Assembly: GCA_029252555.1 (NCBI GenBank)
Contig: JAQXBF010000003.1
Span: forward strand, 35,185-99,184
DNA from: Porticoccaceae bacterium
GTDB taxonomy: Bacteria > Pseudomonadota > Gammaproteobacteria > Pseudomonadales > Porticoccaceae
Length of the DNA stretch: 64,000 nt
Reading direction: 5' to 3'
The notes beneath the pieces are model-generated. The model was given only the letters and a program-made list of their open reading frames with translations, had not been told where the DNA came from and ran no database searches. This document shows, piece by piece, positions 1 through 9,261 of this stretch (the stretch's first letter is position 1; each line of letters starts with the position of its first letter). The translations under genes were made by a program, and so were the position numbers.

Positions 1-1010
1 GTTTAATTACTCTTGATGATCTTAAAAATTATCGAGTTGTAGAGAGAAAACCAATCTGTGTTTATTACCAAGATAAAAATATCTGCTCCATGCCACCTCC
101 GTCCTCTGGTGGCGTGCACCTTCTACAAATGCTGAACATCCTCGAGGATTGGGATCTCGACACTCTTGGTCATAATAGTGCAGCGTATATTCATCGCTTA
201 GTTGAGTCTATGCGCAGAGCCTATGCTGATAGAAGTGCTTATTTGGGTGATCCGGATTTCTATGATGTGCCTGTCAGTCAAATTCTCGATAAACGTTATG
301 CTGCTAGGTTGCGAAAAGAAATTGATCTCAGTAAAGCGAGCCTGTCATCGGATGTGTATCCTGGACTCGCAATCGACCCCGATCGCCTACTTAGGAATTT
401 AAATAAACCAGTCAAAGAGAGTGTAGAGACAACACATTTCTCAACAAGAGATAAGTGGGGGAATACCACCAGTACTACAACGACATTAAATTTTTCATTT
501 GGAAGTGGGATTTCTGTTGCTGGGGCAGGTTTTTTATTAAATAACGAAATGGATGATTTTTCAGCTAAACCTGGTTCGCCTAATGGCTATGGCCTTATAG
601 GCGGCGTTGCAAATGAAATTCAACCGGGCAAACGACCGCTCTCGGCTATGACTCCAGTGATCGTTTTTGATAGTACTGGTGACCCTTTGATGGCGACAGG
701 TTCTCCTGGGGGAAGCACAATCATAAGTGTCGTGCTGCAGGTGATATTGAATATTTTGGAGTTTGACATGGGCATTGCAGAGGCTACTGCGGCAGCACGA
801 ATTCATCATCAGTGGTTACCTGATAGGGTTGGTTATGAGAAAGGCATCTCAATCGATACTCTTAATATTTTGAGAAATATGGGTCATAGTATGGACGAAG
901 CCCCAAGAGTATTGGGTTCCACTCAAACTGTATCTAAAGGTGCTCTGGGAGGATCTATTGGCGCGTCGGATACCCGTCGTGATGGCGCGGGGGCTGCTCC
1001 TCAGAACTAG
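1..1010 (+). CDS. ggt: Gamma-glutamyltransferase, C-terminal part (partial, 5' end outside window)
   Basis: The reading frame is open from base 3 to the stop at 1008-1010, so the gene begins upstream of the window. About 335 residues are visible. They cover the end of the large subunit and the whole small subunit. The autoprocessing/catalytic threonine is expected at codon 429-431, in the family motif E-T-T-H-F-S. Other family hallmarks are the M-P-P-P-S-S-G-G segment near base 90 and the substrate-loop segment around L-N-N-E-M-D-D-F. The enzyme is a periplasmic N-terminal nucleophile hydrolase. It removes or transfers the gamma-glutamyl group of glutathione and gamma-glutamyl peptides. It converges on an oligopeptide importer, which suggests salvage of glutathione-derived amino acids. 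Whether a signal peptide is present cannot be seen. Confidence 0.93.
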   Translation, partial: LITLDDLKNYRVVERKPICVYYQDKNICSMPPPSSGGVHLLQMLNILEDWDLDTLGHNSAAYIHRLVESMRRAYADRSAYLGDPDFYDVPVSQILDKRYAARLRKEIDLSKASLSSDVYPGLAIDPDRLLRNLNKPVKESVETTHFSTRDKWGNTTSTTTTLNFSFGSGISVAGAGFLLNNEMDDFSAKPGSPNGYGLIGGVANEIQPGKRPLSAMTPVIVFDSTGDPLMATGSPGGSTIISVVLQVILNILEFDMGIAEATAAARIHHQWLPDRVGYEKGISIDTLNILRNMGHSMDEAPRVLGSTQTVSKGALGGSIGASDTRRDGAGAAPQN

Positions 1011-1063
1011 TCGGTGAAAATCAAATAGAACGCTGGTCTTCAAAGAAGGAGCCTGCAACTATG

Positions 1064-1249
1064 CTATAAATGTTTGCCACAGCATTTTTTATATTTTCGA
1101 CCATTTCCACAGATGCAAGGGTCATTGCGCCCAGTCTTTGGAGCATCCCGAGTAATAGGCACTTTGGGAGGACAGCAACTTGTGTTGGTACACCTAGCCT
1201 CCGTATCTCCAGTCATTGTATTTCCTAAGAGATCACGTTTTTCATTCAT
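1064..1249 (-). CDS. Small SEC-C zinc-binding motif protein
   Basis: A 61-residue protein. Its C-terminal 25 residues are a SEC-C motif (G-R-N-D-P-C-I-C-G, then K-K-C-C-G), the zinc-binding tail also found at the C-terminus of SecA. In the family the four cysteines bind one zinc ion. The N-terminal half has two further cysteines in a T-S-C-C pair and no recognisable fold. Stand-alone SEC-C proteins of this size are common and their role is unknown. It lies 53 bases past the convergent gamma-glutamyltransferase. The ribosome site is weak, so an internal start at the second Met (residue 12) is possible. Confidence 0.72.
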   Translation of the reverse strand: MNEKRDLLGNTMTGDTEARCTNTSCCPPKVPITRDAPKTGRNDPCICGNGRKYKKCCGKHL

Positions 1250-1513
1250 AACGATTCTTTACTCTTCTATAATTTCAACATTGCTGATTATACCAAGAAG
1301 ATTTATACATACATTTCACAGGCTGCAATTGTGGGCTCTTTTAAAACAATGCCAACAAGTGGCTGTCTATTTGGACGAGCACGACTGCATGTTGCGACTG
1401 CAGTTACTGCTGCACGCTCCATCCCTATACTGTTGGAGGAGCCCCCGAGGTGGGATATCTAAACAATATCATACCGATAATAGCTAGTATCCCTGATTGA
1501 TCGGTTTTTAACG

Positions 1514-3145
1514 TCAATTTCTTGCCCGCTCCAACCTAGGGTCGGCTATCGGTATTGCCTTCAAAAGGTTCTTTGTATAAGCCTTCTTAGGCTTAGCCCA
1601 AAGTGTCTCGGTCTTGCCTTGTTCCACTAGCACCCCATGATGCATCACCATCACACGGTCTGATATATAACGCACGACCGAAAGATCATGGGAAATAAAC
1701 ATCATGGTTAGGTTATGGCGCTCTACCAGACCCAGAATCAGGTCGAGAATCTGCGCCTGAATAGTGACATCCAATGCAGAAACTGGCTCATCAGCTATAA
1801 TTAATTCGGGCTTAGTGGCAATGGCACGCCCAATGGCGATACGCTGACGCTGACCACCGGAAAACTCATGGGGGTACTTGCGCATATGGGCACGGGCCAG
1901 GCCCACATCATCCATCAATGCCTGTACCTGCTCTGTGACAGCGCTTTTGTCAGCAATGCCGTGATAGAGCAGCGGCTCTGCCAATGTCTCGAATACCGTC
2001 ATGCGGGGGTTAAGCGAAGCATAGGGGTCTTGGAAAATCATTTGCATACGGCGGCGCCAAGGGACCAACTGTCTTGGGCTTAGGCTGCCTAAGTCTGTGC
2101 CGTCAAAAGTTACTGTGCCTTCCTGAGTAGGAACTAGCTGCAATATAGAGCGCCCAAGAGTTGATTTGCCTGAACCAGATTCGCCCACTAAGCCAAGAAT
2201 TTCACCGCGCTTAATCGTTAGAGAAATATCGTCCACGGCTTTTACAATGATGGTTTTGGAGCCGGAATAATCTTTAAACCAGGTGCGAATATTTTTTACT
2301 TCAACCAATGGGTTGCGCGCCTGAGCGCGGTTTTTCATGGTCTTGGGGCCTCCAGGAATCGCATTGAGCAGGCGCTTGGTGTAATCGTTTTTGGTTTTGT
2401 AGAAAATATTATCTGTCTTACCAGACTCCATGGCCACACCATTGCACATCACTAAAATTTTATCGGCGATACCGGCCACAACACCCAGATCATGACTGAT
2501 AAAGATCACCGCCACATCACGGGATTGCTGAAGCTCTTTAATCAATCCCAATATCTGCGCCTGAATGGTGACATCCAAAGCCGTGGTAGGCTCATCACAG
2601 ATCAGCAAGCGCGGCTCATTGATTAGTGCCATGGCAATCATCACACGCTGACGCATACCGCCAGAAAACTCATGGGGGTAACTATCGAAGCGCCGTTCAG
2701 AATCAAGAATACCCACTTCGTCGAGTAGATCAATTGCGCGTAGCTTTGCCGCAGCGCGATCCTGGCGGCGGGCTTTATCAGGATGATAGATCAGCGGCTC
2801 TACTAGCTGCTCGCCAACGGTTAAGTTGGGGTTCAGGGAGGTCATGGGATCTTGAAAGATCATGGCAATATCATTGCCACGGAAGTGGCGCATGCGGTCA
2901 GCACTGCAATTAAGCAGGTCCTCGCCATCAAACATTGCGGTGCCACCTTCAATTTTTGCTGGTGGTTTGGGCAGCAGGTCTAGCAGGCTGTAACAGGTAA
3001 CCGATTTGCCAGAACCAGATTCACCCACAATAGCCAGAGTTTCGCCTGCATTAACAGAAAAGCTAACATCGTCTACGGCCTTAATCACACCATTGCGGGT
3101 ATGAAAGTGCACTTTTAGATTTTTAACGTCGAGTAGAGCCGCCAT
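1514..3145 (-). CDS. oppDF: Oligopeptide ABC transporter, fused ATP-binding subunits (OppD-OppF fusion)
   Basis: This protein of 543 residues carries two complete ABC ATPase domains in one chain. Each has a Walker A (G-E-S-G-S-G-K-S, twice), a signature motif (F-S-G-G-M-R-Q-R and F-S-G-G-Q-R-Q-R) and a Walker B ending D-E-P. In E. coli the same functions sit on separate OppD and OppF proteins, so this is a natural fusion. It energises peptide uptake through OppB and OppC. I chose the ATG at 3143-3145 because the protein family begins there (M-A-A-L-L-D-V-K). The longer open frame would add 26 unrelated residues overlapping oppC. It lies 13 bases after the oppC stop, as the last gene of the oppA-B-C-DF operon. 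Confidence 0.93.
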   Translation of the reverse strand: MAALLDVKNLKVHFHTRNGVIKAVDDVSFSVNAGETLAIVGESGSGKSVTCYSLLDLLPKPPAKIEGGTAMFDGEDLLNCSADRMRHFRGNDIAMIFQDPMTSLNPNLTVGEQLVEPLIYHPDKARRQDRAAAKLRAIDLLDEVGILDSERRFDSYPHEFSGGMRQRVMIAMALINEPRLLICDEPTTALDVTIQAQILGLIKELQQSRDVAVIFISHDLGVVAGIADKILVMCNGVAMESGKTDNIFYKTKNDYTKRLLNAIPGGPKTMKNRAQARNPLVEVKNIRTWFKDYSGSKTIIVKAVDDISLTIKRGEILGLVGESGSGKSTLGRSILQLVPTQEGTVTFDGTDLGSLSPRQLVPWRRRMQMIFQDPYASLNPRMTVFETLAEPLLYHGIADKSAVTEQVQALMDDVGLARAHMRKYPHEFSGGQRQRIAIGRAIATKPELIIADEPVSALDVTIQAQILDLILGLVERHNLTMMFISHDLSVVRYISDRVMVMHHGVLVEQGKTETLWAKPKKAYTKNLLKAIPIADPRLERARN

Positions 3146-3158
3146 ATTAATTAATCCA

Positions 3159-4040
3159 TTAGTCCTTTGAGGTGCGTGGGTCCAGCGCATCGCGCAGGCC
3201 ATCACCGAGGAAGTTAAGAGCAAAAAGGGTTAAAGAGAGTGCCACACCTGGGAAAATAAGCAGCCAGGGGTATTCCTCCATGGTTTCTACGCCGTAGTTA
3301 ATCAGCAGCCCCCAAGAGCTTTGCGGTGGTTGGATGCCCAGACCAAGAAAGCTCAGGAAGGCTTCCAACAACATAACACTGGGTATAGTCAGAGTGGTGT
3401 AAACAATCACCGGGCCCAGGGTGTTGGGAATAATATGGCGGCGGATAATAATCCACTGAGACAGGCCCAGGGAATGAGCCGCTTCAACAAACTCTTGCTT
3501 GCGCAGCGACATCACCTGACCGCGCACAATACGCGCCATGGTCAGCCATTCCACTGCACCTATGGCAAAGAACAGCAATAGCAGGTTGCGACCAAACACC
3601 ACCATCAACAGAATAATAAAAATCATAAAGGGCAGGGCGTAAAGAATATCCACCAGACGCATCATCACCATATCGACGCGACCACCAATATAGCCCGCAA
3701 CAGCGCCGTAAATCACACCAATGGCCAGTGCCACTGCGGTGGCAATAAAGCCCACCATTAGGGACACACGGCCACCCCACATAATGCGGGTGAGCATGTC
3801 GCGGCCAAAGATATCTGTGCCCAGCCAATGCTCGGCTGAAGGCGGCGTAGCGCCCATTAGCAGGTTTTGTTCTTCATAGCCGTAGGGTGCAATCCAGGGT
3901 GTTAACAGAGAGATCACACAGAGCGACAAGAGCAGCCCAAGGCCAATTAGTGCCAAACGATTCTTGCGCAGCTTGATCCAGGCATCTTCCCAGAGGCTGG
4001 TGCCTTTTTCGGCGGTGACGGTTATTTCATTAGTGCTCAT
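3159..4040 (-). CDS. oppC: Oligopeptide ABC transporter permease OppC
   Basis: A 293-residue inner-membrane permease of the BPD_transp_1 family with an OppC-type N-terminal segment. Six hydrophobic segments are visible, the first at about residues 30-55. The cytoplasmic coupling loop (EAA loop) appears as A-H-S-L-G-L-S-Q-W-I-I-I-R-R-H, which docks onto the ATPase. It pairs with OppB to form the channel for peptides delivered by OppA. Its start codon overlaps the oppB stop by one base, so the two are translationally coupled. Confidence 0.94.
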   Translation of the reverse strand: MSTNEITVTAEKGTSLWEDAWIKLRKNRLALIGLGLLLSLCVISLLTPWIAPYGYEEQNLLMGATPPSAEHWLGTDIFGRDMLTRIMWGGRVSLMVGFIATAVALAIGVIYGAVAGYIGGRVDMVMMRLVDILYALPFMIFIILLMVVFGRNLLLLFFAIGAVEWLTMARIVRGQVMSLRKQEFVEAAHSLGLSQWIIIRRHIIPNTLGPVIVYTTLTIPSVMLLEAFLSFLGLGIQPPQSSWGLLINYGVETMEEYPWLLIFPGVALSLTLFALNFLGDGLRDALDPRTSKD

Positions 4041-4975
4041 TAGCTGTCACCCCTAACTTGCTGACGCAATTTCGGGTTTAGCCAAATAGCCAGCATGTCC
4101 GACAGTAGGTTAAACAGGATAATCAGTGTGGCAAAGAACACAGTGGTGCCCAGGATCATGGTGTAGTCGCGGTTAAATGCGGCCTGTACATAGAAGCGAC
4201 CAAGGCCGGGAATCTGGAAAATAGTCTCAACCACAAACGAGCCGCCTAACAGGCCGGCAAATGCAGGGCCCAGAAAAGCAACAACGGGAATTAGTCCGCC
4301 GCGCAGTGCATGTTTGCTAATAATCAAAAACTCGGATAAGCCTTTAGCTCGGGCTGTACGAATATAATCTTGAGACAGTACCTCCAACATACCGCCTCGG
4401 GACAGTCTGGCGATATAGGCTGCATAACCAGTGCCTAAGGTAATAGCAGGCATAATTTTATCGCCGGGAATCTCATTCCAGCCAGACACCGGAAGCCATT
4501 CCAAATGGATACCAAACACCAGCACTAACAGCGGCCCCAATAAAAACGAAGGCATGCAGATACCAATCATGGCCGCGGTCATTGGCACATAGTCTTGCAT
4601 GGTATTGGGCCGCATAGAGGCAGTCACACCGGCAATCACGCCAATAAAGATCGCTACCAACATGGCATAGAAGCCAAGCTCAGCGGTTGTGGACAGGCCA
4701 GACATAATCAGCTCATTCACATTGCGGCCCGGGTATTTAAACGAAGGCCCCATATCGCCCTGAACCACGTCGCCCAGATAGCTGAGGTATTGCTGCCACA
4801 GGGGTTGGTCGAGATTGTACTGAGCTTCAAGGGCTTTCAGCACCTCTTCAGGTACGGCTTTATCGGCAGAGAAAGGGCCGCCGGGTGCACTGTGCACCAG
4901 CATGAAGGTCATGGTAATCACGACCAGCAGCACGGGGATCGCCTGAAGCAGGCGACCTAATGCAAATTTAAACAT
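4040..4975 (-). CDS. oppB: Oligopeptide ABC transporter permease OppB
   Basis: A 311-residue integral membrane permease. The N-terminus (M-F-K-F-A-L-G-R-L-L-Q-A-I-P-V-L) is typical of OppB/DppB. The EAA coupling loop is A-R-A-K-G-L-S-E-F-L-I-I-S-K-H. About six membrane spans are evident. It forms the transmembrane pore with OppC. Its ATG overlaps the oppA stop by one base, in the operon order oppA-oppB-oppC-oppDF. Length and motif positions are normal for the family. Confidence 0.94.
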   Translation of the reverse strand: MFKFALGRLLQAIPVLLVVITMTFMLVHSAPGGPFSADKAVPEEVLKALEAQYNLDQPLWQQYLSYLGDVVQGDMGPSFKYPGRNVNELIMSGLSTTAELGFYAMLVAIFIGVIAGVTASMRPNTMQDYVPMTAAMIGICMPSFLLGPLLVLVFGIHLEWLPVSGWNEIPGDKIMPAITLGTGYAAYIARLSRGGMLEVLSQDYIRTARAKGLSEFLIISKHALRGGLIPVVAFLGPAFAGLLGGSFVVETIFQIPGLGRFYVQAAFNRDYTMILGTTVFFATLIILFNLLSDMLAIWLNPKLRQQVRGDS

Positions 4976-6615
4976 TAGTCCTCCGCCCCCTCGAGATAGA
5001 TCTCACTGTAGCGTTGCATATCCATAATATTATTGGAAATATTCTTGAGAGAAGGGTGCACCAAATGCTTAGTGGTGTAGGTGTAGATTGGTAATACCGG
5101 CAGATCATCCATAAGCATTTGTTCTGCCTGAGCAAACACAGCCAGACGCTCCTCATGGGTTTTGGCTGTTGGAGCCACGTCTAGAATTAAGCGGTCGTAC
5201 TCTTTGTTACACCAGCCTGTGCGGTTATTACCGCCGTCGCAGAGGAACATATCAAGGAAGTTATTAGGGTCAACATAGTCACCAATCCAACCGGCACGAG
5301 AGATTTGGTAGTCACCACTGCTCTCACTATCCAAATAAACCTTCCACTCTTGGTTAAGCAGCTTCACTTCAATATTTAAGTGCTCACGCCACATCTGCTG
5401 AATAGCTACCGCCACTTTGCGATGCCCTTCGTTAGTGTTGTACAGAATCTCTGTAGCCGGGAAGCCTTCACCATTGGGGTAACCAGCATCGGCCATCAAC
5501 TGGCGGGCGGCCTCTGGGTCAAAGCTCAGGTTAACAGGTGGGTAATAGCCGCGAGTGTTGGGCGGCGTCATTGCATAGGCCGGAATCTGGCCTGCTTTAA
5601 GCACATGTTCGGTCAGCTGTTCGCGATCAATGGTCATGGCAAGCGCACGACGCACTCGCTTGTCTTGCAGATGGGGTTCGCGGATATTAACGCGGTAGAA
5701 ATAGGTACCCAGATAGGGAACTACTTTTAAGGCCGGATTGTTAGCATCGCGATAGGTCTGTACCTTATCGATTGGCACATCATTGGTGTAATGAAGCTGC
5801 CCAGCTCGGAACATGCGCTCTTCAGTAGTTGAATTCTCGGTGGGGTAGAACACAATGCCATTAAGCTTTACATCATCATTGCTATGGAAGTAGGTGTTTC
5901 TCTCAACCACGATAGCGCGGTTAATTTCCCAGCTCTTTAGCTTAAATGGGCCATTGCCCACATAGTTTCCCTGATAGGTCCAGCGGGTTCCCCGCTCATC
6001 GGCACGACCAAATTTTTCGATGGTAGCCTGATGTACCGGGTACATGCTGTAGTGATCCAGTAACTGTAAGAAGAAGGGTGTTGGGTTTCTTAAGGTCACT
6101 TGCAATGTCAGGTCATCGAGAGCCTTTACACCCACTTGCTCAAAATCTGTCAATTCACCTTTGTAGAATTCGTGAGCATTCACGATTGGGAAATACATAT
6201 AGGCATAGAGATTACCCAGAGCAGGTTGCAGTGCGCGGGACCATGACCAAACATAATCGTAGGCATTGTGGACATCACCATTAGACCAGCGGGCATCATC
6301 ACGCAGCTTAAAGGTATAAACACGGCCATCGTCGCTGACAGTCCAAGATTGCGCAACACCGGGGACTGGTGCCAATGTCTCACGATCTTTGTGCACAAGG
6401 CCTTCCATAAGCGACACAATTACATGGTGCTCAGGAACGCCAGTGGCAATATGTGGGTCGAGGCTCTGGGGTTCGGTGCCGTTGCCCCAGTGCAGAATGC
6501 CGGTGCGGTTACCGGACTCAACATTGCTTTCTGAACTGCCACAGCCGGTTAATATAAGGCTTAAGGCAATAGCGGATATAAGGGAAAATATTGAAGCGGA
6601 GAATTGCTGTTTCAT
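4975..6615 (-). CDS. oppA: Oligopeptide-binding lipoprotein OppA (SBP_bac_5)
   Basis: A 546-residue extracytoplasmic solute-binding protein. It begins with a lipoprotein signal: a hydrophobic stretch ending L-T-G-C at about residues 22-25, then G-S-S. Here it is therefore lipid-anchored, whereas E. coli OppA is soluble in the periplasm. The body matches the SBP_bac_5 fold of OppA/MppA, with the family-typical N-terminal segment L-D-P-H-I-A-T-G and the late segment S-R-A-G-W-I-G-D-Y-V-D-P. Its likely ligands are oligopeptides, possibly including murein peptides as for MppA; the sequence alone does not decide. A good ribosome site (AAGGAC) precedes the start. It is the first gene of the opp operon. 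Confidence 0.94.
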   Translation of the reverse strand: MKQQFSASIFSLISAIALSLILTGCGSSESNVESGNRTGILHWGNGTEPQSLDPHIATGVPEHHVIVSLMEGLVHKDRETLAPVPGVAQSWTVSDDGRVYTFKLRDDARWSNGDVHNAYDYVWSWSRALQPALGNLYAYMYFPIVNAHEFYKGELTDFEQVGVKALDDLTLQVTLRNPTPFFLQLLDHYSMYPVHQATIEKFGRADERGTRWTYQGNYVGNGPFKLKSWEINRAIVVERNTYFHSNDDVKLNGIVFYPTENSTTEERMFRAGQLHYTNDVPIDKVQTYRDANNPALKVVPYLGTYFYRVNIREPHLQDKRVRRALAMTIDREQLTEHVLKAGQIPAYAMTPPNTRGYYPPVNLSFDPEAARQLMADAGYPNGEGFPATEILYNTNEGHRKVAVAIQQMWREHLNIEVKLLNQEWKVYLDSESSGDYQISRAGWIGDYVDPNNFLDMFLCDGGNNRTGWCNKEYDRLILDVAPTAKTHEERLAVFAQAEQMLMDDLPVLPIYTYTTKHLVHPSLKNISNNIMDMQRYSEIYLEGAED

Positions 6616-6806
6616 AGAACAAAAGTCCTTAATAATTATTATTTCAGGCAGAGGTCTGATTTTCTGCGAAGGAGTGTAAACAAGCTGGCCTTGGAAGTGA
6701 AGGATAACCCCTATTTAGAGCTGGTATCAGCTTAATTTAACTTTGCTGGGTGAATAGTTGGTGCATTGGTTGCACCGCTAATGGAACACTAGATGGTTAT
6801 GGCCTG

Positions 6807-6835
6807 TTGCACTTGTCTCCCAAACCTCCCATAAT
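6807..6835 (+). promoter_or_regulatory. Sigma-70 promoter of the 4.5S RNA gene
   Basis: A -35 box TTGCAC (6807-6812) and a -10 box CATAAT (6830-6835) are separated by exactly 17 bases. Transcription would start near 6842, about a dozen bases before the mature 5' end of the SRP RNA. Placement and spacing are those of a strong housekeeping promoter. Confidence 0.75.
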
Positions 6836-6853
6836 CCTGCGCTTCGATTCAAT

Positions 6854-6965
6854 GGTGGCCCCCTTTGGTCCCCTCGCAACAGCTTGCCGCAAACCCCGCC
6901 AGGCCCGGAAGGGAGCAACGGTAGTGGTTACGCTGTGTGCCGAGGTGTGGCTATTGGGGGCCATC
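6854..6965 (+). ncRNA. ffs: 4.5S RNA (bacterial small signal recognition particle RNA)
   Basis: The conserved SRP core is present: GCCAGGCCCGGAAGGGAGCA at about 6898-6917, containing the GGAA tetraloop that closes the apical stem bound by Ffh. The terminal stem is formed by TGGCCCCC (6856-6863) with GGGGGCCA (6956-6963), giving a hairpin of about 110 nt as in E. coli. The RNA partners with Ffh for co-translational membrane targeting. Exact ends depend on RNase P and exonuclease trimming. It sits 70 bases upstream of dnaX on the same strand. Confidence 0.95.
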
Positions 6966-7034
6966 GCCATTAGCCCTTCCTGTGCCCCCTTTATCTCCCT
7001 ATAATGAACCCTTTAAACCAAAGCAGATTTCGCT

Positions 7035-8873
7035 ATGAGTTATCAGGTCCTTGCCCGTAAATGGCGTCCACGCTCCTTTGCTGAAATGGCAGGACAGGAA
7101 CATGTTCTGCAGGCCTTGATTAACGCGCTGGATAATGACCGTCTGCACCATGCTTATTTATTTACAGGCACCCGCGGTGTGGGTAAAACAACCATTGGCC
7201 GTATCCTTTCCAAATGCCTAAACTGTGAAACAGGGATTAGCTCCGTCCCCTGTGGCGTGTGCTCCAGCTGCACTGAAATTGCCGAAGGGCGCTTTATAGA
7301 CCTGATTGAAGTGGATGCGGCATCTCGCACCGGTGTAGATGATATGCGCGACTTGCTGGACAACGTTCAGTACGCGCCGTCTCGCGGGCGATTTAAGATT
7401 TATCTGATCGATGAAGTGCATATGCTTTCCAAGTCGAGCTTTGCCGCTCTGCTTAAAACTCTAGAAGAGCCGCCAGCCCATGTAAAGTTTCTCTTTGCCA
7501 CGACAGACCCGCAGAAATTACCGATCACAGTGCTATCTCGCTGCTTACAGTTTAACCTTAAAAATCTCAGCCCAGAGCGGATCACCCAGCATCTAGAGTT
7601 TGTTTTAGGTGAAGAAACTGTGCCCTTTGAAGAAGCGGCACTTTGGTCTCTGGCCCGCGCCGCTGATGGCAGTATGCGCGATGCTCTAAGCTTAACCGAT
7701 CAGGCCATTGGTCATGGTGGTGGTCAGGTCAACGAAGCTGATGTTAGTTCCATGCTGGGCACAATTGAGCGTAGCTATGTGGTAGATATCTGTACTGCTC
7801 TATCTGGTGGCACTGGTACCGATGTATTGGCGGCAATTTCAAGAATGGCCGAACAGGCTCCAGACTATGATTTGGCGCTCTCAGATGTATTATCCATCTG
7901 GCACCAGGTGGCCATTTTACAAACCGTACCTGAGGCATTGGATAAAGGAGTTAGCCATTATTCTGAGCTGCTGAATTTAGCCGCCGTGGCCTCCAAAGAA
8001 GATGTGCAGCTGTTCTATCAAATTTGTTTACTTGGCCGCAAAGACCTGCATCTGGCACCAGACCTAAAGTCCGGCTTTGAAATGGTCATGTTGCGCGCTC
8101 TGGCCTTCCGTCCAGACCCCAACCCACCGGTTCGAGAAGCGATACCAGCATCGGCTCCCCAGGAGGCGGAGTCATCGGTAAAAAAGCCTGAAGTTACGGT
8201 CCCAGAGGCAGCGCCTCCGCCAGTCGCTCCAGAGGGCTTTGCCAAAATCCAGCCCGAACAAGAGCCTCAGCCAGAACAAGAGCCTCAGCCAGCACAATCA
8301 ATTGATTCGAGTAACGCGGCTGATATTGCCCCACCCCCCTGCGAAACAGCCTCGCAGGCAAGTCAGCACTCAGCCCCCAAGATTAAAGAGCCCTCAGCTG
8401 CCTTTAATGAAGAGTCCTCAGCGGCCCCAAATGAAACACCCGCAGCGAAACAGGCCCAAGAACCAATAGAAAAAATCACGCTACAAAATTTTAATCCCAA
8501 TAACTGGATTGAAATACGCAAGCAGCTAACCATCGGTGCCTCCTTGGGTGAAATTGCTAGCCACTGCCTGTACAAAGGTCGTCAGGGTAGCCGGCTATGC
8601 TTCATTATCGACAGCGACCAAACCAGCCTCTATGACACCGCTCACCAGCAGAGTCTGGGCGAAGCATTATCAAATTATTTTGCCGAGCGAGTGACCGTAG
8701 AAATAACCTTTGGGGTTGCCGAGCAAGAGACACCGAGAGCGGCAGATACAAGAGAGAAGGCCGAACGTCTGGCGCAAGCCGTAGACACTTTGAATTCTGA
8801 TCCGTCGGTGATTAAATTTAAACGACTATTCGACGGCCACCTGAACGAACAGTCCGTGCGACCCATAGATTAA
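7035..8873 (+). CDS. dnaX: DNA polymerase III tau subunit (and gamma by programmed -1 frameshift)
   Basis: A 612-residue clamp-loader ATPase. Walker A G-T-R-G-V-G-K-T-T is at residues 45-53. The zinc-binding cysteines 64, 73, 76 and 79 are at the same numbers as in E. coli. D-E-V-H-M forms Walker B. A Pro/Glu/Gln-rich linker (about residues 370-480, with a duplicated P-E-Q-E-P-Q unit) leads to the tau-specific C-terminal domains, which contact helicase and polymerase. At 8180-8186 the in-frame heptamer A AAA AAG is preceded by AGGAGG (8161-8166). In the -1 frame it is followed after one Ala codon by TGA (8189-8191), predicting a 385-residue gamma form. The gene starts a run with ybaB and recR. 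Confidence 0.96.
   Translation: MSYQVLARKWRPRSFAEMAGQEHVLQALINALDNDRLHHAYLFTGTRGVGKTTIGRILSKCLNCETGISSVPCGVCSSCTEIAEGRFIDLIEVDAASRTGVDDMRDLLDNVQYAPSRGRFKIYLIDEVHMLSKSSFAALLKTLEEPPAHVKFLFATTDPQKLPITVLSRCLQFNLKNLSPERITQHLEFVLGEETVPFEEAALWSLARAADGSMRDALSLTDQAIGHGGGQVNEADVSSMLGTIERSYVVDICTALSGGTGTDVLAAISRMAEQAPDYDLALSDVLSIWHQVAILQTVPEALDKGVSHYSELLNLAAVASKEDVQLFYQICLLGRKDLHLAPDLKSGFEMVMLRALAFRPDPNPPVREAIPASAPQEAESSVKKPEVTVPEAAPPPVAPEGFAKIQPEQEPQPEQEPQPAQSIDSSNAADIAPPPCETASQASQHSAPKIKEPSAAFNEESSAAPNETPAAKQAQEPIEKITLQNFNPNNWIEIRKQLTIGASLGEIASHCLYKGRQGSRLCFIIDSDQTSLYDTAHQQSLGEALSNYFAERVTVEITFGVAEQETPRAADTREKAERLAQAVDTLNSDPSVIKFKRLFDGHLNEQSVRPID
8161..8217 (+). promoter_or_regulatory. Programmed -1 ribosomal frameshift signal in dnaX
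   Basis: Three elements line up. The first is an internal Shine-Dalgarno-like AGGAGG at 8161-8166. The second is the slippery heptamer A AAA AAG at 8180-8186, in the correct phase (0-frame codons GTA AAA AAG). The third is a hairpin, GAGGC (8205-8209) paired with GCCTC (8213-8217). Slippage by -1 reads AAA AAA GCC TGA and terminates at 8191. The layout mirrors E. coli dnaX, although the hairpin sits farther downstream (18 bases) than in E. coli and may not be the true stimulator. Confidence 0.8.
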
Positions 8874-8931
8874 ACTGGCCCATGGCTCAACACTCACAGC
8901 CGTACTTAAAATAAGGTAGACAGAGAACGTA

Positions 8932-9249
8932 ATGGATATAAACAACCTAATGAAACAGGCCCAGCAGATGCAGGAAAAAATGGCTGCAATGCAAGAGCAG
9001 GCGGCCAAGGCTGAAGTGATTGGAGAATCTGGCGCAGGCATGGTGCAGGTGGTGATGACTGGTCGCCACGATGTACGCAAGGTAACACTGGACTCGTCTT
9101 TAATGAGCGAAGATAAAGAATTTCTCGAAGACTTGCTGGCCGCCGCAGTCAATGACGCAGTGCGCAAAATCGAAGCCCAGAGTAAAGATGCCCTGAGCTC
9201 TATGACCGGAGGCATGGATTTGCCGCCGGGCTTTAAAATGCCCTTTTAG
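8932..9249 (+). CDS. ybaB: YbaB/EbfC family nucleoid-associated protein
   Basis: A 105-residue YbaB/EbfC protein with the family N-terminal helix ([17 protein letters not shown]) and the C-terminal tail [10 protein letters not shown]. The family forms dimers that bind DNA with little sequence preference, often at GTnAC-like sites, and influence nucleoid structure. It lies between dnaX and recR as in most gammaproteobacteria and is probably co-transcribed with them. Confidence 0.95.
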   Translation: MDINNLMKQAQQMQEKMAAMQEQAAKAEVIGESGAGMVQVVMTGRHDVRKVTLDSSLMSEDKEFLEDLLAAAVNDAVRKIEAQSKDALSSMTGGMDLPPGFKMPF

Positions 9250-9261
9250 CGAGGCCGCTCC

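Noticed and set aside
1074..1487. 137-codon open frame on the plus strand
   Set aside because: It runs antisense over the SEC-C gene; composition looks like chance translation and no family is recognised.
3146..3223. N-terminal extension of the OppDF frame
   Set aside because: It overlaps oppC and is not family-like; ATG at 3145 fits.
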